Assembly: GCA_965279595.1 (NCBI GenBank)
Contig: OZ257246.1
Coordinates: 1,426,001-1,490,000, forward strand
Source: CAIKLP01 sp965279595
GTDB lineage: Bacteria; Bacteroidota; Bacteroidia; Sphingobacteriales; Sphingobacteriaceae
DNA length: 64,000 bases
Direction of reading: 5' to 3'
The stretch's first letter is position 1; each line of letters begins with the position of its first letter. A program made the translations under genes and the position numbers. This document shows positions 1-8,020 of this stretch, in pieces. Below the pieces are notes generated by a model. That model had not been told where the DNA came from, did no database searches, and saw nothing but the letters and a program-made list of their open reading frames with translations.

Positions 1-218
1 AAATGAAGATATTTGTCAACTTGATTTTTAATAGCTTCTATCACTTTTGGGTGTCTGTGTCCAACAGAACTAACACCAATACCAGATATTAAATCGAGGT
101 ATTTCTTTTTATTGCTATCATAAAGGTAAACACCTTCTGCATACTCAATTTCAAGCGCTAATGGGAAATTTGTAGTTTGTGCATTATGACTTAAAAAAAG
201 CTGACGTTGCGTAATCAT
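1..218 (-). CDS. Class III (PLP-dependent) aminotransferase, N-terminal fragment
   Basis: The gene enters from the left edge; only the first 72 codons are present. The product begins MITQRQLFLSHNAQTT and carries the fold-type I class III aminotransferase N-terminus: a segment reading YAEGVYLYDSNKKKYLDL, then SGIGVSSVGHRHPKV. This family includes acetylornithine, ornithine and 4-aminobutyrate aminotransferases; the PLP lysine lies outside the window, so the substrate cannot be assigned. The ATG at 218 is supported by a -7 box (TACTTTTG on the minus strand, 222-229) ending 3 nt upstream, which would give an almost leaderless mRNA. It is divergent from corA. Confidence 0.8.
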   Translation of the reverse strand, partial: MITQRQLFLSHNAQTTNFPLALEIEYAEGVYLYDSNKKKYLDLISGIGVSSVGHRHPKVIEAIKNQVDKYLH

Positions 219-221
219 ATT

Positions 222-229
222 CAAAAGTA
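222..229 (-). promoter_or_regulatory. -7 box of the aminotransferase gene
   Basis: On the minus strand the sequence reads TACTTTTG, a full match to the Bacteroidetes TAnnTTTG element, and only AAT separates it from the start codon at 218. No clear -33 TTG was found at the usual distance, so this is a partial promoter call. Confidence 0.4.
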
Positions 230-252
230 CAAAATTATTGCTGCAGGATGAT

Positions 253-260
253 TAAATTTG
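253..260 (+). promoter_or_regulatory. -7 box of corA
   Basis: TAAATTTG matches TAnnTTTG exactly and ends 3 nt before the ATG at 264. If functional, the transcript starts at or next to the start codon. The box covers a possible TTG start at 258, which argues for the ATG at 264 as the real start. Confidence 0.4.
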
Positions 261-263
261 AAT

Positions 264-1166
264 ATGCTTAAAGAATATACAAACCTAAAATCCTCCAATT
301 TTACCTGGATTGATATTACTAATCCAACTTTAGAAGAATTACAAAATATTGCAAGTATTTATTCATTGCATCCTTCATCTGTGCAGGATTGTTTAGAACC
401 TGATCATTTACCAAAAATTGAGGAGTTTGAAGATTCTACTTTTATTGTTACGCGGATTTTTGATTCAACACAAAAAAATGATGCTGATACAATTCAGGAA
501 GTAAGTAGGAAAATTTCGATTTTTTATTCAAGTAATTTCTTAATAACAATTCATAGAAGTGAGCAATCAATTTTAGAAGAACTGAATTCAAAATATGTTC
601 AGCATGGAAAATGTAAGGATGTGAATCATTTACTTTATATCATATTGAACAAGGTGGTTATGTCTTATAAAAACACCGCCGATAAATTAGAAGAAGAAAT
701 TGATTTTTATGAAAGCAAAATATTTTTAAAGACTAGAGTGCCTGATTTATTAAAGAGTTTATATAGAATAAAAAGGAAAGGTTCTGTAATAAATAGAATT
801 TTATTTTTATCGAAAGATATTATCAACAATTTAGAAGAAGATGATGTTAAAGACCCTATATATAGGGATATTGTAGATAACTATGTGAAAATGGAAACCG
901 TGTATGATCAAATAATTGAACAAATAAATAACTTACTTTCATTATACTTATCAATTTCATCACAACGTACAAATGAAGTAATAAGAGTGTTAACAATATT
1001 CTCTGTTTTTTTTATGCCTTTAACTTTTATAGTAGGTATTTATGGCATGAATTTTACTCATATGCCAGAAATTAATTGGGAATATGGTTATACTTATTCA
1101 ATAGCATTAATGATTATTATCACTGGTGTTATTTATTATTGGTTTTATAGAAAAGGTTGGTTGTAA
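264..1166 (+). CDS. corA: CorA-family magnesium/divalent cation transporter
   Basis: Inner-membrane pentameric Mg2+ (Co2+/Ni2+) channel family. The product is about 300 residues, usual for CorA: a long cytoplasmic N-terminal domain rich in charged helices, then two C-terminal membrane helices. The signature GMN motif (YGMNF) follows the first membrane helix at about residues 261-263, followed by a short loop, the second helix and a basic tail (YRKGWL). The frame is open from a TTG at 258, but ATG 264 is preferred because a -7 box occupies 253-260. It stands alone on this strand, convergent with the Spy-like gene 5 bp downstream. Confidence 0.87.
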   Translation: MLKEYTNLKSSNFTWIDITNPTLEELQNIASIYSLHPSSVQDCLEPDHLPKIEEFEDSTFIVTRIFDSTQKNDADTIQEVSRKISIFYSSNFLITIHRSEQSILEELNSKYVQHGKCKDVNHLLYIILNKVVMSYKNTADKLEEEIDFYESKIFLKTRVPDLLKSLYRIKRKGSVINRILFLSKDIINNLEEDDVKDPIYRDIVDNYVKMETVYDQIIEQINNLLSLYLSISSQRTNEVIRVLTIFSVFFMPLTFIVGIYGMNFTHMPEINWEYGYTYSIALMIIITGVIYYWFYRKGWL

Positions 1167-1171
1167 TTAAA

Positions 1172-1615
1172 TTATTTTCTTTGTTCTTGTAATCTTTTCA
1201 CTAATTCTCTTTTGAATCCTTCTTCAGCACGATAGTATTTTACTACTTTATTTATAGGCAAAATGGATTTGAATTTTTCATGATATTTTTTCTCAATATC
1301 AAGTTCTCTTTGTCTTGAATTGATCTCATCATCTACCAATTTTTCAAGTTCTTTGTCAGTCATAGTTTCAATAGATTCTTTTGCATTAAAAGTTCTATTT
1401 CTTCGTTCTTTACGAACTTTTTCTTGTTCTAATTGCATTTCATTGTAGATAGGCCAAAATGTTTTAGCTTCTTCAGAACTGAGTCCGATTATTCTCGTGA
1501 AATAGGCAATTCTAAATGCTTCTATGTTTTCTCTTTTATCAGACTGACTTTGAGCAAATCCAACAGAGATTGTTGCAAGTAAGGCTACTCCGATTAAAAT
1601 TAAGTGCTTTTTCAT
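1172..1615 (-). CDS. Small exported Spy/CpxP-like protein
   Basis: A 147-residue protein with a clear signal peptide (MKKHLILIGVALLATISVGFAQ) and a mature part that is almost entirely charged helix. The segment IIGLSSEEAKTFWPIYNEM resembles the helical repeats of periplasmic Spy/CpxP-like proteins. It is the last gene of an ECF sigma / membrane protein / exported protein operon, an arrangement common in Bacteroidetes where such proteins are often labelled sensors of ECF sigma factors. A role in envelope stress sensing is inferred from context only. No catalytic motif is visible. Confidence 0.6.
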   Translation of the reverse strand: MKKHLILIGVALLATISVGFAQSQSDKRENIEAFRIAYFTRIIGLSSEEAKTFWPIYNEMQLEQEKVRKERRNRTFNAKESIETMTDKELEKLVDDEINSRQRELDIEKKYHEKFKSILPINKVVKYYRAEEGFKRELVKRLQEQRK

Positions 1616-1627
1616 TTTTATTTTCTT

Positions 1628-2074
1628 TTATAATTCTTCAACTAGGTAATTTTCATCAATCTGATTCAAGTAAGAATCAATATTATTACTATCAATATTC
1701 ATTTGACTATTTTGTTTTAATAAGGCAACTTCAATAATAGTTGCTTCATCAATTTCTTCATAAATTAAATCTTCTGTGTTGATTTGGTATATTGAATTAG
1801 TATCTACAGTTAGTTCTTTTTTATTATTTATTCCATTAAAAATTAACGTACTCGCAATTATTAGTGTAAGGCAAGCGGCCAATGAAAATTTAAATACTTT
1901 GCTTTGATAAAATGGAATAGTTATACTTTCCAGTTTTACTCTATCCATCATTCTCGAAGGAAATTCATCAAAATAATTTTCAGGCAAGCTTTTATTAGTT
2001 GTCATTTTTATTTTTGACAGTAGTTCATCAATATTTTTTATTTCAGTATAGTTTTGTCCTTTTTCTTCCTTCAT
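1628..2074 (-). CDS. Single-pass membrane protein, putative anti-sigma factor
   Basis: A 148-residue protein with a cytoplasmic N-terminal part of about 60 residues, one membrane helix at about residues 62-80 (around FSLAACLTLIIASTLIF) and an acidic extracytoplasmic tail. It lies 30 bp downstream of the ECF sigma factor gene and 12 bp upstream of the Spy-like gene on the same strand. Topology and position fit an anti-sigma factor holding the sigma factor at the membrane, but no recognised anti-sigma domain such as a zinc-finger HxxxCxxC is visible. The role is inferred from context. Confidence 0.55.
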   Translation of the reverse strand: MKEEKGQNYTEIKNIDELLSKIKMTTNKSLPENYFDEFPSRMMDRVKLESITIPFYQSKVFKFSLAACLTLIIASTLIFNGINNKKELTVDTNSIYQINTEDLIYEEIDEATIIEVALLKQNSQMNIDSNNIDSYLNQIDENYLVEEL

Positions 2075-2104
2075 AATAGTAGGAGTTAATAATTATTCAA
2101 TGGT

Positions 2105-2656
2105 TTAATGTGTGATAATAAATTCTTCGATTTTTTTTACAGCAATGTGGTAAGACGCCTTTAATGCCCCAACGCTTGTTCCTAAAATGCTAGACATTTC
2201 TTCATATTTCATTTCTTCATAATATTTTAAGTTAAATACAAGCTTTTGTTTATCTGGAAGTGTATTAATAGCTCTTTGAAGTTTCAGTTGAATTTGATTA
2301 CCTTCAATAGCGTCTGTTATACCTACATTATCTGGGATCTCATTTTTAATATCATCATAAGAAATAGTTTTTCTGTTTTTCTTTTTGTTTAGAAAAGTGA
2401 TACTTTCATTACTTGCAATTCTATATAGCCAAGTATAAAGTTGTGAGTCTTCTCTAAATTGGGCTAAGCCTTTCCACACTTTTATGAAAACTTCTTGCAT
2501 GATATCATCAGTATCATCATGGTCATCAACCATTCTGCGTATGTGCCAATAAATTCTTTGTTGATATTTTTTGATGAGTTGCTGAAATGCAGCCTCTTTT
2601 AATTGAGGATTTCTGAATTGTTCAAGTAATATTTTATCATTCAATTCTTCCATCAT
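2105..2656 (-). CDS. ECF-type (sigma-70 family) RNA polymerase sigma factor
   Basis: A 183-residue sigma factor with the two ECF domains. Region 2 at about residues 20-90 includes DDTDDIMQEVFIKVWKGL and LYTWLYRIASNESITFL. Region 4 at about 125-180 includes LPDKQKLVFNLKYYEEMKYE and the helix-turn-helix SSILGTSVGALKASYHIA. The start has two consecutive ATG codons (2656 and 2653); either may be used. It is the first gene of the three-gene operon running to 1172. The target promoters are unknown. Confidence 0.88.
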   Translation of the reverse strand: MMEELNDKILLEQFRNPQLKEAAFQQLIKKYQQRIYWHIRRMVDDHDDTDDIMQEVFIKVWKGLAQFREDSQLYTWLYRIASNESITFLNKKKNRKTISYDDIKNEIPDNVGITDAIEGNQIQLKLQRAINTLPDKQKLVFNLKYYEEMKYEEMSSILGTSVGALKASYHIAVKKIEEFIITH

Positions 2657-2748
2657 TTTTGAATGAAATAAATTGAATGATAATAAGGGATTACTTTAAA
2701 TTCTAAAAAAGCGTACATTTTATGCAGTTTGGATACTGCAAACAAAAA

Positions 2749-3702
2749 CTAACGTCTATCCATTACTTTCTGTACTGCAGCAATAATATTTACAGTTTCT
2801 AGTCCGTATTTTTTCATTAATTGGTCAGGAGTTCCACTTTCTCCAAAGCTGTCATTTACAGCAACCATTTCAATAGGTGCTGGAAAATTCTCTCCCAATA
2901 ATTGAGCGATGCTGTCGCCAAGTCCACCATTTTTTTGATGTTCTTCAGCAGTAACAACACATCTTGTTTTACGAACTGATGTTAAGACTGCAGCCTCATC
3001 CAAAGGTTTAATGGTATGTATATTAATAATTTCTGCACTTATTCCCATTTCAGCAAGTTGTTGTCCAGCTTCAATAGCTTTCCAAACTAAATGACCAGTG
3101 GCGAAAATACTTACATCCTTACCTTCATTTAATAATACTGCTTTCCCTATTTCGAAAACTTGATCAGGAGCAGTAAAATTAGGAACAGCTGGTCTTCCAA
3201 ATCTAAGATATACAGGACCGACATGCTTTGCAATAGCAATGGTCGCTGCTTTTGTTTGATTGAAATCACATGGATTAATCACCGTCATATTAGGTAGCAT
3301 TTTCATTAAACCTATATCTTCCAATATTTGATGGGTTGCTCCATCTTCACCTAAAGTTAAACCAGCATGTGAAGCACAGATTTTTACATTTTTATTTGAA
3401 TAGGCAACTGATTGTCTAATTTGATCGTATACTCTTCCTGTTGAAAAATTAGCGAATGTTCCAGTGAATGGAATTTTACCTCCAATCGTCATTCCTGCTG
3501 CAAGTCCAATCATATTAGCTTCTGCAATTCCAACTTGGAAAAAGCGAGTTGGATGGTCTTTAGCGAATGCATCCATTTTTAATGAACCAGTTAAATCAGC
3601 GCAAAGTGCCACCACATCTGGGTTTGACTTTCCTAATTCTGATAAACCTGCTCCAAATCCTGAACGGGTGTCTTTCTTTTCTGTAAAAGTGTACTGTTTC
3701 AT
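2749..3702 (-). CDS. Transketolase, C-terminal subunit
   Basis: The 317-residue C-terminal half of a split transketolase: pyrimidine-binding domain plus transketolase C domain. Visible landmarks are GIAEANMIGLAAGMTIGGK (the catalytic-Glu region that activates thiamine diphosphate), THQILEDIGLMKMLPNMTV, and the C-domain strand VVTAEEHQKNGGLGDSIAQL. Together with the N-terminal subunit at 6530-7372 it should perform C2-ketol transfer in the non-oxidative pentose phosphate pathway. The halves are separated here by two vWA genes. The start lies 9 bp after the stop of the preceding vWA gene, so co-transcription is likely. A 6-bp stem (2723-2740) follows but lacks a T-tract. Confidence 0.9.
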   Translation of the reverse strand: MKQYTFTEKKDTRSGFGAGLSELGKSNPDVVALCADLTGSLKMDAFAKDHPTRFFQVGIAEANMIGLAAGMTIGGKIPFTGTFANFSTGRVYDQIRQSVAYSNKNVKICASHAGLTLGEDGATHQILEDIGLMKMLPNMTVINPCDFNQTKAATIAIAKHVGPVYLRFGRPAVPNFTAPDQVFEIGKAVLLNEGKDVSIFATGHLVWKAIEAGQQLAEMGISAEIINIHTIKPLDEAAVLTSVRKTRCVVTAEEHQKNGGLGDSIAQLLGENFPAPIEMVAVNDSFGESGTPDQLMKKYGLETVNIIAAVQKVMDRR

Positions 3703-3711
3703 TTTGTTTTT

Positions 3712-5103
3712 TTAAAAGCGAATATTTACTGAACTCCCTGAGCTGATTTTGAACTTTTCTTCTCTAGTAGTCATGGCCCTTTTCGAACCCTTATTTTTAT
3801 AAACTAATCGATAATTACCTGGTTGCAAAGTTATTGTTTCTGTTGATGAATTCCCATTAATATCGCAAACCCATTCTAAGTTTTGACCTTTTTCTACAAA
3901 AATACTTCCTAATACGGGAACTGAATTGGTATTGAGTATAGTAAATATACCAGGGGCAGGTATTTTAATAGTTGTTAATTCACTTTGTAAAATATTGACA
4001 TCTTTAATTGAAATTCTTGGAAGTGTTAATACTTCTAAATCATACATTCCAACTAAATATTTTTTCTTTTGAGAAATAGTTAATACATCAATTGTTTCTG
4101 TTTGATTGTTTTTTTTAATAATAGTTGAAAGATCTTTATATGTGCTTAATCCATCTGTAACAATTAACAATTCACCTTGAGGCACTGAGATCTCAATAGA
4201 ATTATGTTTGTTAGGGATAATTTGAATGTTCTTTTTTTCAACTGGAGGAGTAGAATGCACTACAATGTTATACTTGTTAATTGGATCAATTTGTAAAGTG
4301 TCTGGGTTTCCTCTAGCATTTAGTGTATGCATAAATTGATATCTTGGAATTTCAACTACTGCATCATTCATAGTAATTGGCAGATTACTTTCTGTTGGTC
4401 TGCCTTTTTCATCTAACAAATTTATTTGAGTACTGGTATTATTTAGGATGGTATTCATGATACCTTTAAGTGCTTTTTTAAAACCTATCTCATCTTGTGC
4501 ATCATCGTATCTTCCAATGCAATCAAATGTAGCTGATGCTTCAGGAGTTAATCCAAGTCCGATAATAAAAGGTTGTAGTATAATTCCTTTTTGTTGAAGT
4601 TTTTTTGAAATCTCACAGGCATTACCATTACATGATTCAATACCATCAGTTATTAGAATGATAATATTTCTTGTTTTATCTGTAGCATAAATAAAATCAT
4701 TAGCACTTTGTTCAATAGAATAAGCAATGGGAGTGATTCCTTTAGCATTTAAGCTGTTTAATTTTCCTTTGATAGTATTGGCATTATTTGGTCTAATAGG
4801 TGCTTCCAATCTAGTGTCTTTGCAATCATTTAGTGAAAGTGCTGACATGCTACCGAAAACCCTTAAGCCCATCTCAACATTGGGGACTTTTTGTAATGAA
4901 TCAACCATAGCTGCAATCACTGCTTTTGAGATTCTAAATCTATTTGAACTTCCCCAATTATTGGTCATACTACCAGAAGCATCCATCATAAATAAGATTC
5001 TGGTTTTGATAGGAGTGGGTGCAACTTGCGATTTACTTTGCTGTGCAGTGAAAAGCATCAACATTGAAAATAGGAGTAAGTATTTGTTTGGTTTGATGCT
5101 CAT
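3712..5103 (-). CDS. Secreted von Willebrand factor A domain protein (second of a tandem pair)
   Basis: A 463-residue exported protein: signal peptide about residues 1-26, then a vWA domain at about 33-215. The metal-ion site (MIDAS) looks complete: DASGSM at 41-46, Thr124 in KGITPIA, and Asp153 in TDGIESC. The C-terminal half is beta-rich with no recognised domain, ends in a beta-sandwich-like segment (LQPGNYRLVYKNKG) and lacks a lipobox or T9SS sorting domain. It is a paralogue of the next gene upstream (5104-6519), sharing the whole architecture. Its start directly abuts that gene's stop and its stop lies 9 bp before the transketolase C-subunit gene. Function unknown; adhesion or complex assembly in the periplasm is possible. 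Confidence 0.75.
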   Translation of the reverse strand: MSIKPNKYLLLFSMLMLFTAQQSKSQVAPTPIKTRILFMMDASGSMTNNWGSSNRFRISKAVIAAMVDSLQKVPNVEMGLRVFGSMSALSLNDCKDTRLEAPIRPNNANTIKGKLNSLNAKGITPIAYSIEQSANDFIYATDKTRNIIILITDGIESCNGNACEISKKLQQKGIILQPFIIGLGLTPEASATFDCIGRYDDAQDEIGFKKALKGIMNTILNNTSTQINLLDEKGRPTESNLPITMNDAVVEIPRYQFMHTLNARGNPDTLQIDPINKYNIVVHSTPPVEKKNIQIIPNKHNSIEISVPQGELLIVTDGLSTYKDLSTIIKKNNQTETIDVLTISQKKKYLVGMYDLEVLTLPRISIKDVNILQSELTTIKIPAPGIFTILNTNSVPVLGSIFVEKGQNLEWVCDINGNSSTETITLQPGNYRLVYKNKGSKRAMTTREEKFKISSGSSVNIRF

Positions 5104-6519
5104 TTAAAAAGTAATATTTGATGCGACACCTGATACTATTGTTATTTTCTTAGTTATTGTTGATTTACTACTATTGGCATTTTTGTTTCTATAAATTAAT
5201 TCATAGTTGCCAGGTTGCAATTGAATAGATTCTTTATTGGTTGATATATCAAAAGAATAAACTTTAATTTGACTGGAATTGTCTTTTTTTAATAATGTCA
5301 AAAAACCTGATTGTGTTTTCGATACTGTAAGAATGCCGGGTGCAATTATTGAAATTGTTTTAGTTTGTGATTGTAAAATATTTACATCATTCATAGTTAT
5401 TCTTGGTAATGTTAGTATTTCTATATCATAATTACCAGTAATATAATTAAGTGAAGTATTAATATCTTGTACATTGATAACATTATTTTTTTGCTTGATA
5501 ATGCATTTTAAATTTTTGTATTTACTTGTACCAGTCATTACAAATTTTAAACTTCCTTGGGGTGCTTCAATGGCTTTAATAATATGTTTTCCTTGAACGA
5601 GTTCTATATTGTCAATTTTTTTAGTTGGAATTGTATGAATTTTTACATCATATTTTTTGAGTGGATCAATAAATAACGTATCTGGATTATTTGAATAATT
5701 CAGAGTATGAATAATATTATATTTAATACTTGAGTTTGCATGATCGCTGAAAGTCATATTAACATTTGTTTCAGTTGGACGTTCAGCTTCGTTCAATAAA
5801 TTAATTTGCAAGCTGGTTGGATTCATAATTGTAGTAATCACTACTTCAGTTATCATCTCTTTAAAATCTTTTGATGATTCATTGGCTTCAAAAAGTTGTC
5901 CTACACAATCAAAATTATTTTTTTGTTCTTCATTCAAACCTAAACCTATAATATAAGGTCTTAAATAAATTCCTGCAGCTTGCAATTTTTTTGTGGCAAC
6001 GCATGGGTCTCCTTCACAATTTTCAAAACCATCAGTAATTAAAACAATAATATTATTTACTTCATATTTTGTTAATGGAAAGTCATTGATAGCTTGTTCA
6101 AGTGACAATGCAATTGGTGAATAGCCTTTAGGTTCAATAGTTGAAAGAACAGTTGATAAATTTAATTTTGAGCTTTTAGAAAATGGTAATTCTAATTTAC
6201 TATCTGAACAATCATTTAAACTCTTTTCTTTTTGATGTCCGAAAATTCTAACAGCAAATGAAATATTTTCTTTACTTAAACTATCTGCCATATGCATCAT
6301 GATAGCTTTCGCAGCATCCATTTTTGAATTTTGTTGCCACTTTCCAGCCATACTACCTGAGGCATCTATTATAAACAAAATGCGGGTTGGTTTTTTTAGC
6401 GGTTTGTTTTGGGCTGTACTTATAGTTGCCATCAACATGAAAATAATAAATACAAAGAAAGAGCAAGTAGTAATTGACTTGCTCTTTCTTTCGTTATTAT
6501 TTTTAATTGTATTGACCAA
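5104..6519 (-). CDS. Secreted von Willebrand factor A domain protein (first of a tandem pair)
   Basis: A 471-residue protein with a hydrophobic export signal at about residues 16-36 and a vWA domain at about 43-225. MIDAS elements are DASGSM (52-57) and TDGFENC; the middle Thr position is Ser (KGYSPIALS) where the paralogue has Thr. The C-terminal half aligns by eye with the paralogue throughout: LLNEAERPTETN, NPDTLFIDPLKKYDVKIH, LPRITMNDVNILQSQTKT and LQPGNYELIYRNKN. It starts 10 bp downstream of the transketolase N-subunit stop and ends exactly at the base before the next vWA start. Tandem duplication is the simplest origin. Function unknown. Confidence 0.75.
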   Translation of the reverse strand: MVNTIKNNNERKSKSITTCSFFVFIIFMLMATISTAQNKPLKKPTRILFIIDASGSMAGKWQQNSKMDAAKAIMMHMADSLSKENISFAVRIFGHQKEKSLNDCSDSKLELPFSKSSKLNLSTVLSTIEPKGYSPIALSLEQAINDFPLTKYEVNNIIVLITDGFENCEGDPCVATKKLQAAGIYLRPYIIGLGLNEEQKNNFDCVGQLFEANESSKDFKEMITEVVITTIMNPTSLQINLLNEAERPTETNVNMTFSDHANSSIKYNIIHTLNYSNNPDTLFIDPLKKYDVKIHTIPTKKIDNIELVQGKHIIKAIEAPQGSLKFVMTGTSKYKNLKCIIKQKNNVINVQDINTSLNYITGNYDIEILTLPRITMNDVNILQSQTKTISIIAPGILTVSKTQSGFLTLLKKDNSSQIKVYSFDISTNKESIQLQPGNYELIYRNKNANSSKSTITKKITIVSGVASNITF

Positions 6520-6529
6520 TGTTTGTATA

Positions 6530-7372
6530 TTAATAATCAGTCAGCGTTTCTTCAAGTTGAGATAATGCTGAAGCTAATTGTTCATCATTAGGTGGTATGC
6601 CATGCCATTTATGTGAACCCATCATAAAATCTACTCCTGCTCCCATTTCTGTTTTCATGATTATCATAATTGGTTTGCCTTGGTTCGTTTTACTTTTAGC
6701 TAATTTCAAAGTTTCTATAACCTCATTCATATTATTCCCATCCATCTTTAAAACTTCCCAACCAAAAGCTTTCCATTTCCCTTCCAAATCACCTAAAGAC
6801 ATTACTTGTTCAGTTGAACCATCTATTTGCTGTCCGTTAAAATCTATAGTACTAATGATATTATCAATTTTTCTATGAGCGGCATAAATTGCAGCTTCCC
6901 AAATTTGACCTTCTTGCATCTCACCATCACCATGTAGGGTATAAACAATTGAGTTGTCGCCATTTAATTTTTTAGATTCTGCAGCACCCAATGCAACCGA
7001 TAAACCTTGCCCTAAAGATCCTGAAGCAATTCTGATACCGGGTAAATGTTCAGCAGTAGTAGGATGACCTTGTAGGCGAGTGTCAATTTTTCTAAAAGTT
7101 GCTAATTCTGCAATTGGAAAGTAACCTGCCCTAGCAAGTACTGAATACCATACTGGAGAAATATGACCATTAGAAAGGAAAAATAGATCTTCATTTTTGC
7201 CATCCATATTAAATTTGTTTGAATGGTTCATTTGCTCAAAATAAAGTGCAGTGATAAAATCAGCGCATCCTAAAGAGCCACCAGGGTGACCGGATTGACA
7301 TGCATGAACCATGCGAACGATGTCCCTACGTACTTGAGAAGCTGTTTTTTCTAATTCTTGAATTGTAGACAT
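6530..7372 (-). CDS. Transketolase, N-terminal subunit
   Basis: The 280-residue N-terminal half of a split transketolase, carrying the thiamine-diphosphate pyrophosphate-binding domain. Visible motifs are CQSGHPGGSLGCADFITALY near the N-terminus, GHPTTAEHLPGIRIASGSLG, and the cofactor GDG..N motif from HGDGEMQEG to STIDFNG. It is the first gene of a four-gene unit: N subunit, two vWA genes, C subunit. A good promoter (-33 TTG, 19-bp spacer, -7 TACCTTTG) lies just upstream. Length and motifs are normal. Confidence 0.9.
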   Translation of the reverse strand: MSTIQELEKTASQVRRDIVRMVHACQSGHPGGSLGCADFITALYFEQMNHSNKFNMDGKNEDLFFLSNGHISPVWYSVLARAGYFPIAELATFRKIDTRLQGHPTTAEHLPGIRIASGSLGQGLSVALGAAESKKLNGDNSIVYTLHGDGEMQEGQIWEAAIYAAHRKIDNIISTIDFNGQQIDGSTEQVMSLGDLEGKWKAFGWEVLKMDGNNMNEVIETLKLAKSKTNQGKPIMIIMKTEMGAGVDFMMGSHKWHGIPPNDEQLASALSQLEETLTDY

Positions 7373-7391
7373 GGAATAAAATTAAACTATT

Positions 7392-7421
7392 CAAAGGTAT
7401 AGAAATTTGGCAATGCTACAA
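7392..7421 (-). promoter_or_regulatory. Promoter of the transketolase/vWA operon
   Basis: On the minus strand a TTG (+ strand caa at 7419-7421) is followed after 19 nt by TACCTTTG (7399-7392), a full match to the Bacteroidetes TTG-N19-TAnnTTTG promoter. Transcription should start near 7388, giving a leader of roughly 15 nt before the start at 7372. Confidence 0.6.
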
Positions 7422-7516
7422 TAATATGAGTGTTGGAAAGTAAATTTTTAAATTTTGCAACTTTTGAGAGGAACATCCGTATAAAAGCTAAATAATTAGT
7501 TTAGTTAGGTCAAAAC

Positions 7517-7550
7517 TCCTCCAATGCATAATTGGAGGATTTTGTTTTTT
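7517..7550. terminator. Intrinsic terminator hairpin downstream of bcp
   Basis: A perfect 9-bp stem (TCCTCCAAT 7517-7525, loop GCATA, ATTGGAGGA 7531-7539). On the minus strand it follows the peroxiredoxin stop and has a short T run (GTTTTG). On the plus strand it is followed by a much stronger T-tract (TTTTGTTTTTT, 7540-7550), although no plus-strand gene precedes it. Confidence 0.6.
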
Positions 7551-7555
7551 AGGAA

Positions 7556-8017
7556 CTATGCTATTTGATCCAAAATTTGTTGAGAGTGATTTTTAGTATC
7601 CACTTTATCTATTATTGAAATAATTATTCCTTTTTCATTAATAATAAAAGTAGTTCGAGCTATACCCATATATTTTCTACCGTACATACTTTTTTCAACC
7701 CAAACACCATAACCTTCAACCATTTTTTTTTCAGTATCAGCAATTAATGGAAATGGCAATTCGAATTTTGTAATGAATTTTATGTGTGATTTTTCTGAAT
7801 CATTGCTTATTCCTAAAATCGACAAATTTTGTTTTTGCAATATTGCATAATTATCTCGTATGCTACATGCTTGAGCGGTACAGCCAGGTGTATTGTCTTT
7901 TGGGTAAAAATAAAGAACCAACTTTTTTCCTTTGAAATCAATTAGGGAAACATCTTTGCCATTTTCATCTTTACCTGAAAAGGCAGGGGCATTGTCGCCA
8001 ATTTTCAATTTTACCAT
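7556..8017 (-). CDS. bcp: Thioredoxin-dependent peroxiredoxin (BCP/PrxQ type)
   Basis: A 153-residue cytosolic peroxidase that reduces H2O2 and organic hydroperoxides. The active-site segment YPKDNTPGCTAQACSIRDNY holds the peroxidatic Cys46 and the resolving Cys51, the C-x4-C spacing of atypical two-cysteine BCP enzymes. Length and fold landmarks are standard (YFYPKDNTPGCT, LGISNDSEKSHIKF, RTTFIINEKG). It starts 3 bp downstream of the M23 peptidase gene and is the last gene of an FAH hydrolase / M23 peptidase / bcp unit, closed by the hairpin at 7517-7539. Confidence 0.9.
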   Translation of the reverse strand: MVKLKIGDNAPAFSGKDENGKDVSLIDFKGKKLVLYFYPKDNTPGCTAQACSIRDNYAILQKQNLSILGISNDSEKSHIKFITKFELPFPLIADTEKKMVEGYGVWVEKSMYGRKYMGIARTTFIINEKGIIISIIDKVDTKNHSQQILDQIA

Positions 8018-8020
8018 TAT

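Noticed and set aside
2723..2740. Stem-loop TGCAGT / ACTGCA between the transketolase C-subunit and sigma factor genes
   Set aside because: Only 6 bp and no T-tract on the minus strand, so it was not called a terminator.
3464..3715. Plus-strand ORFs inside the transketolase, vWA and other genes
   Set aside because: They are reverse-frame shadows of well supported coding regions without their own signals.
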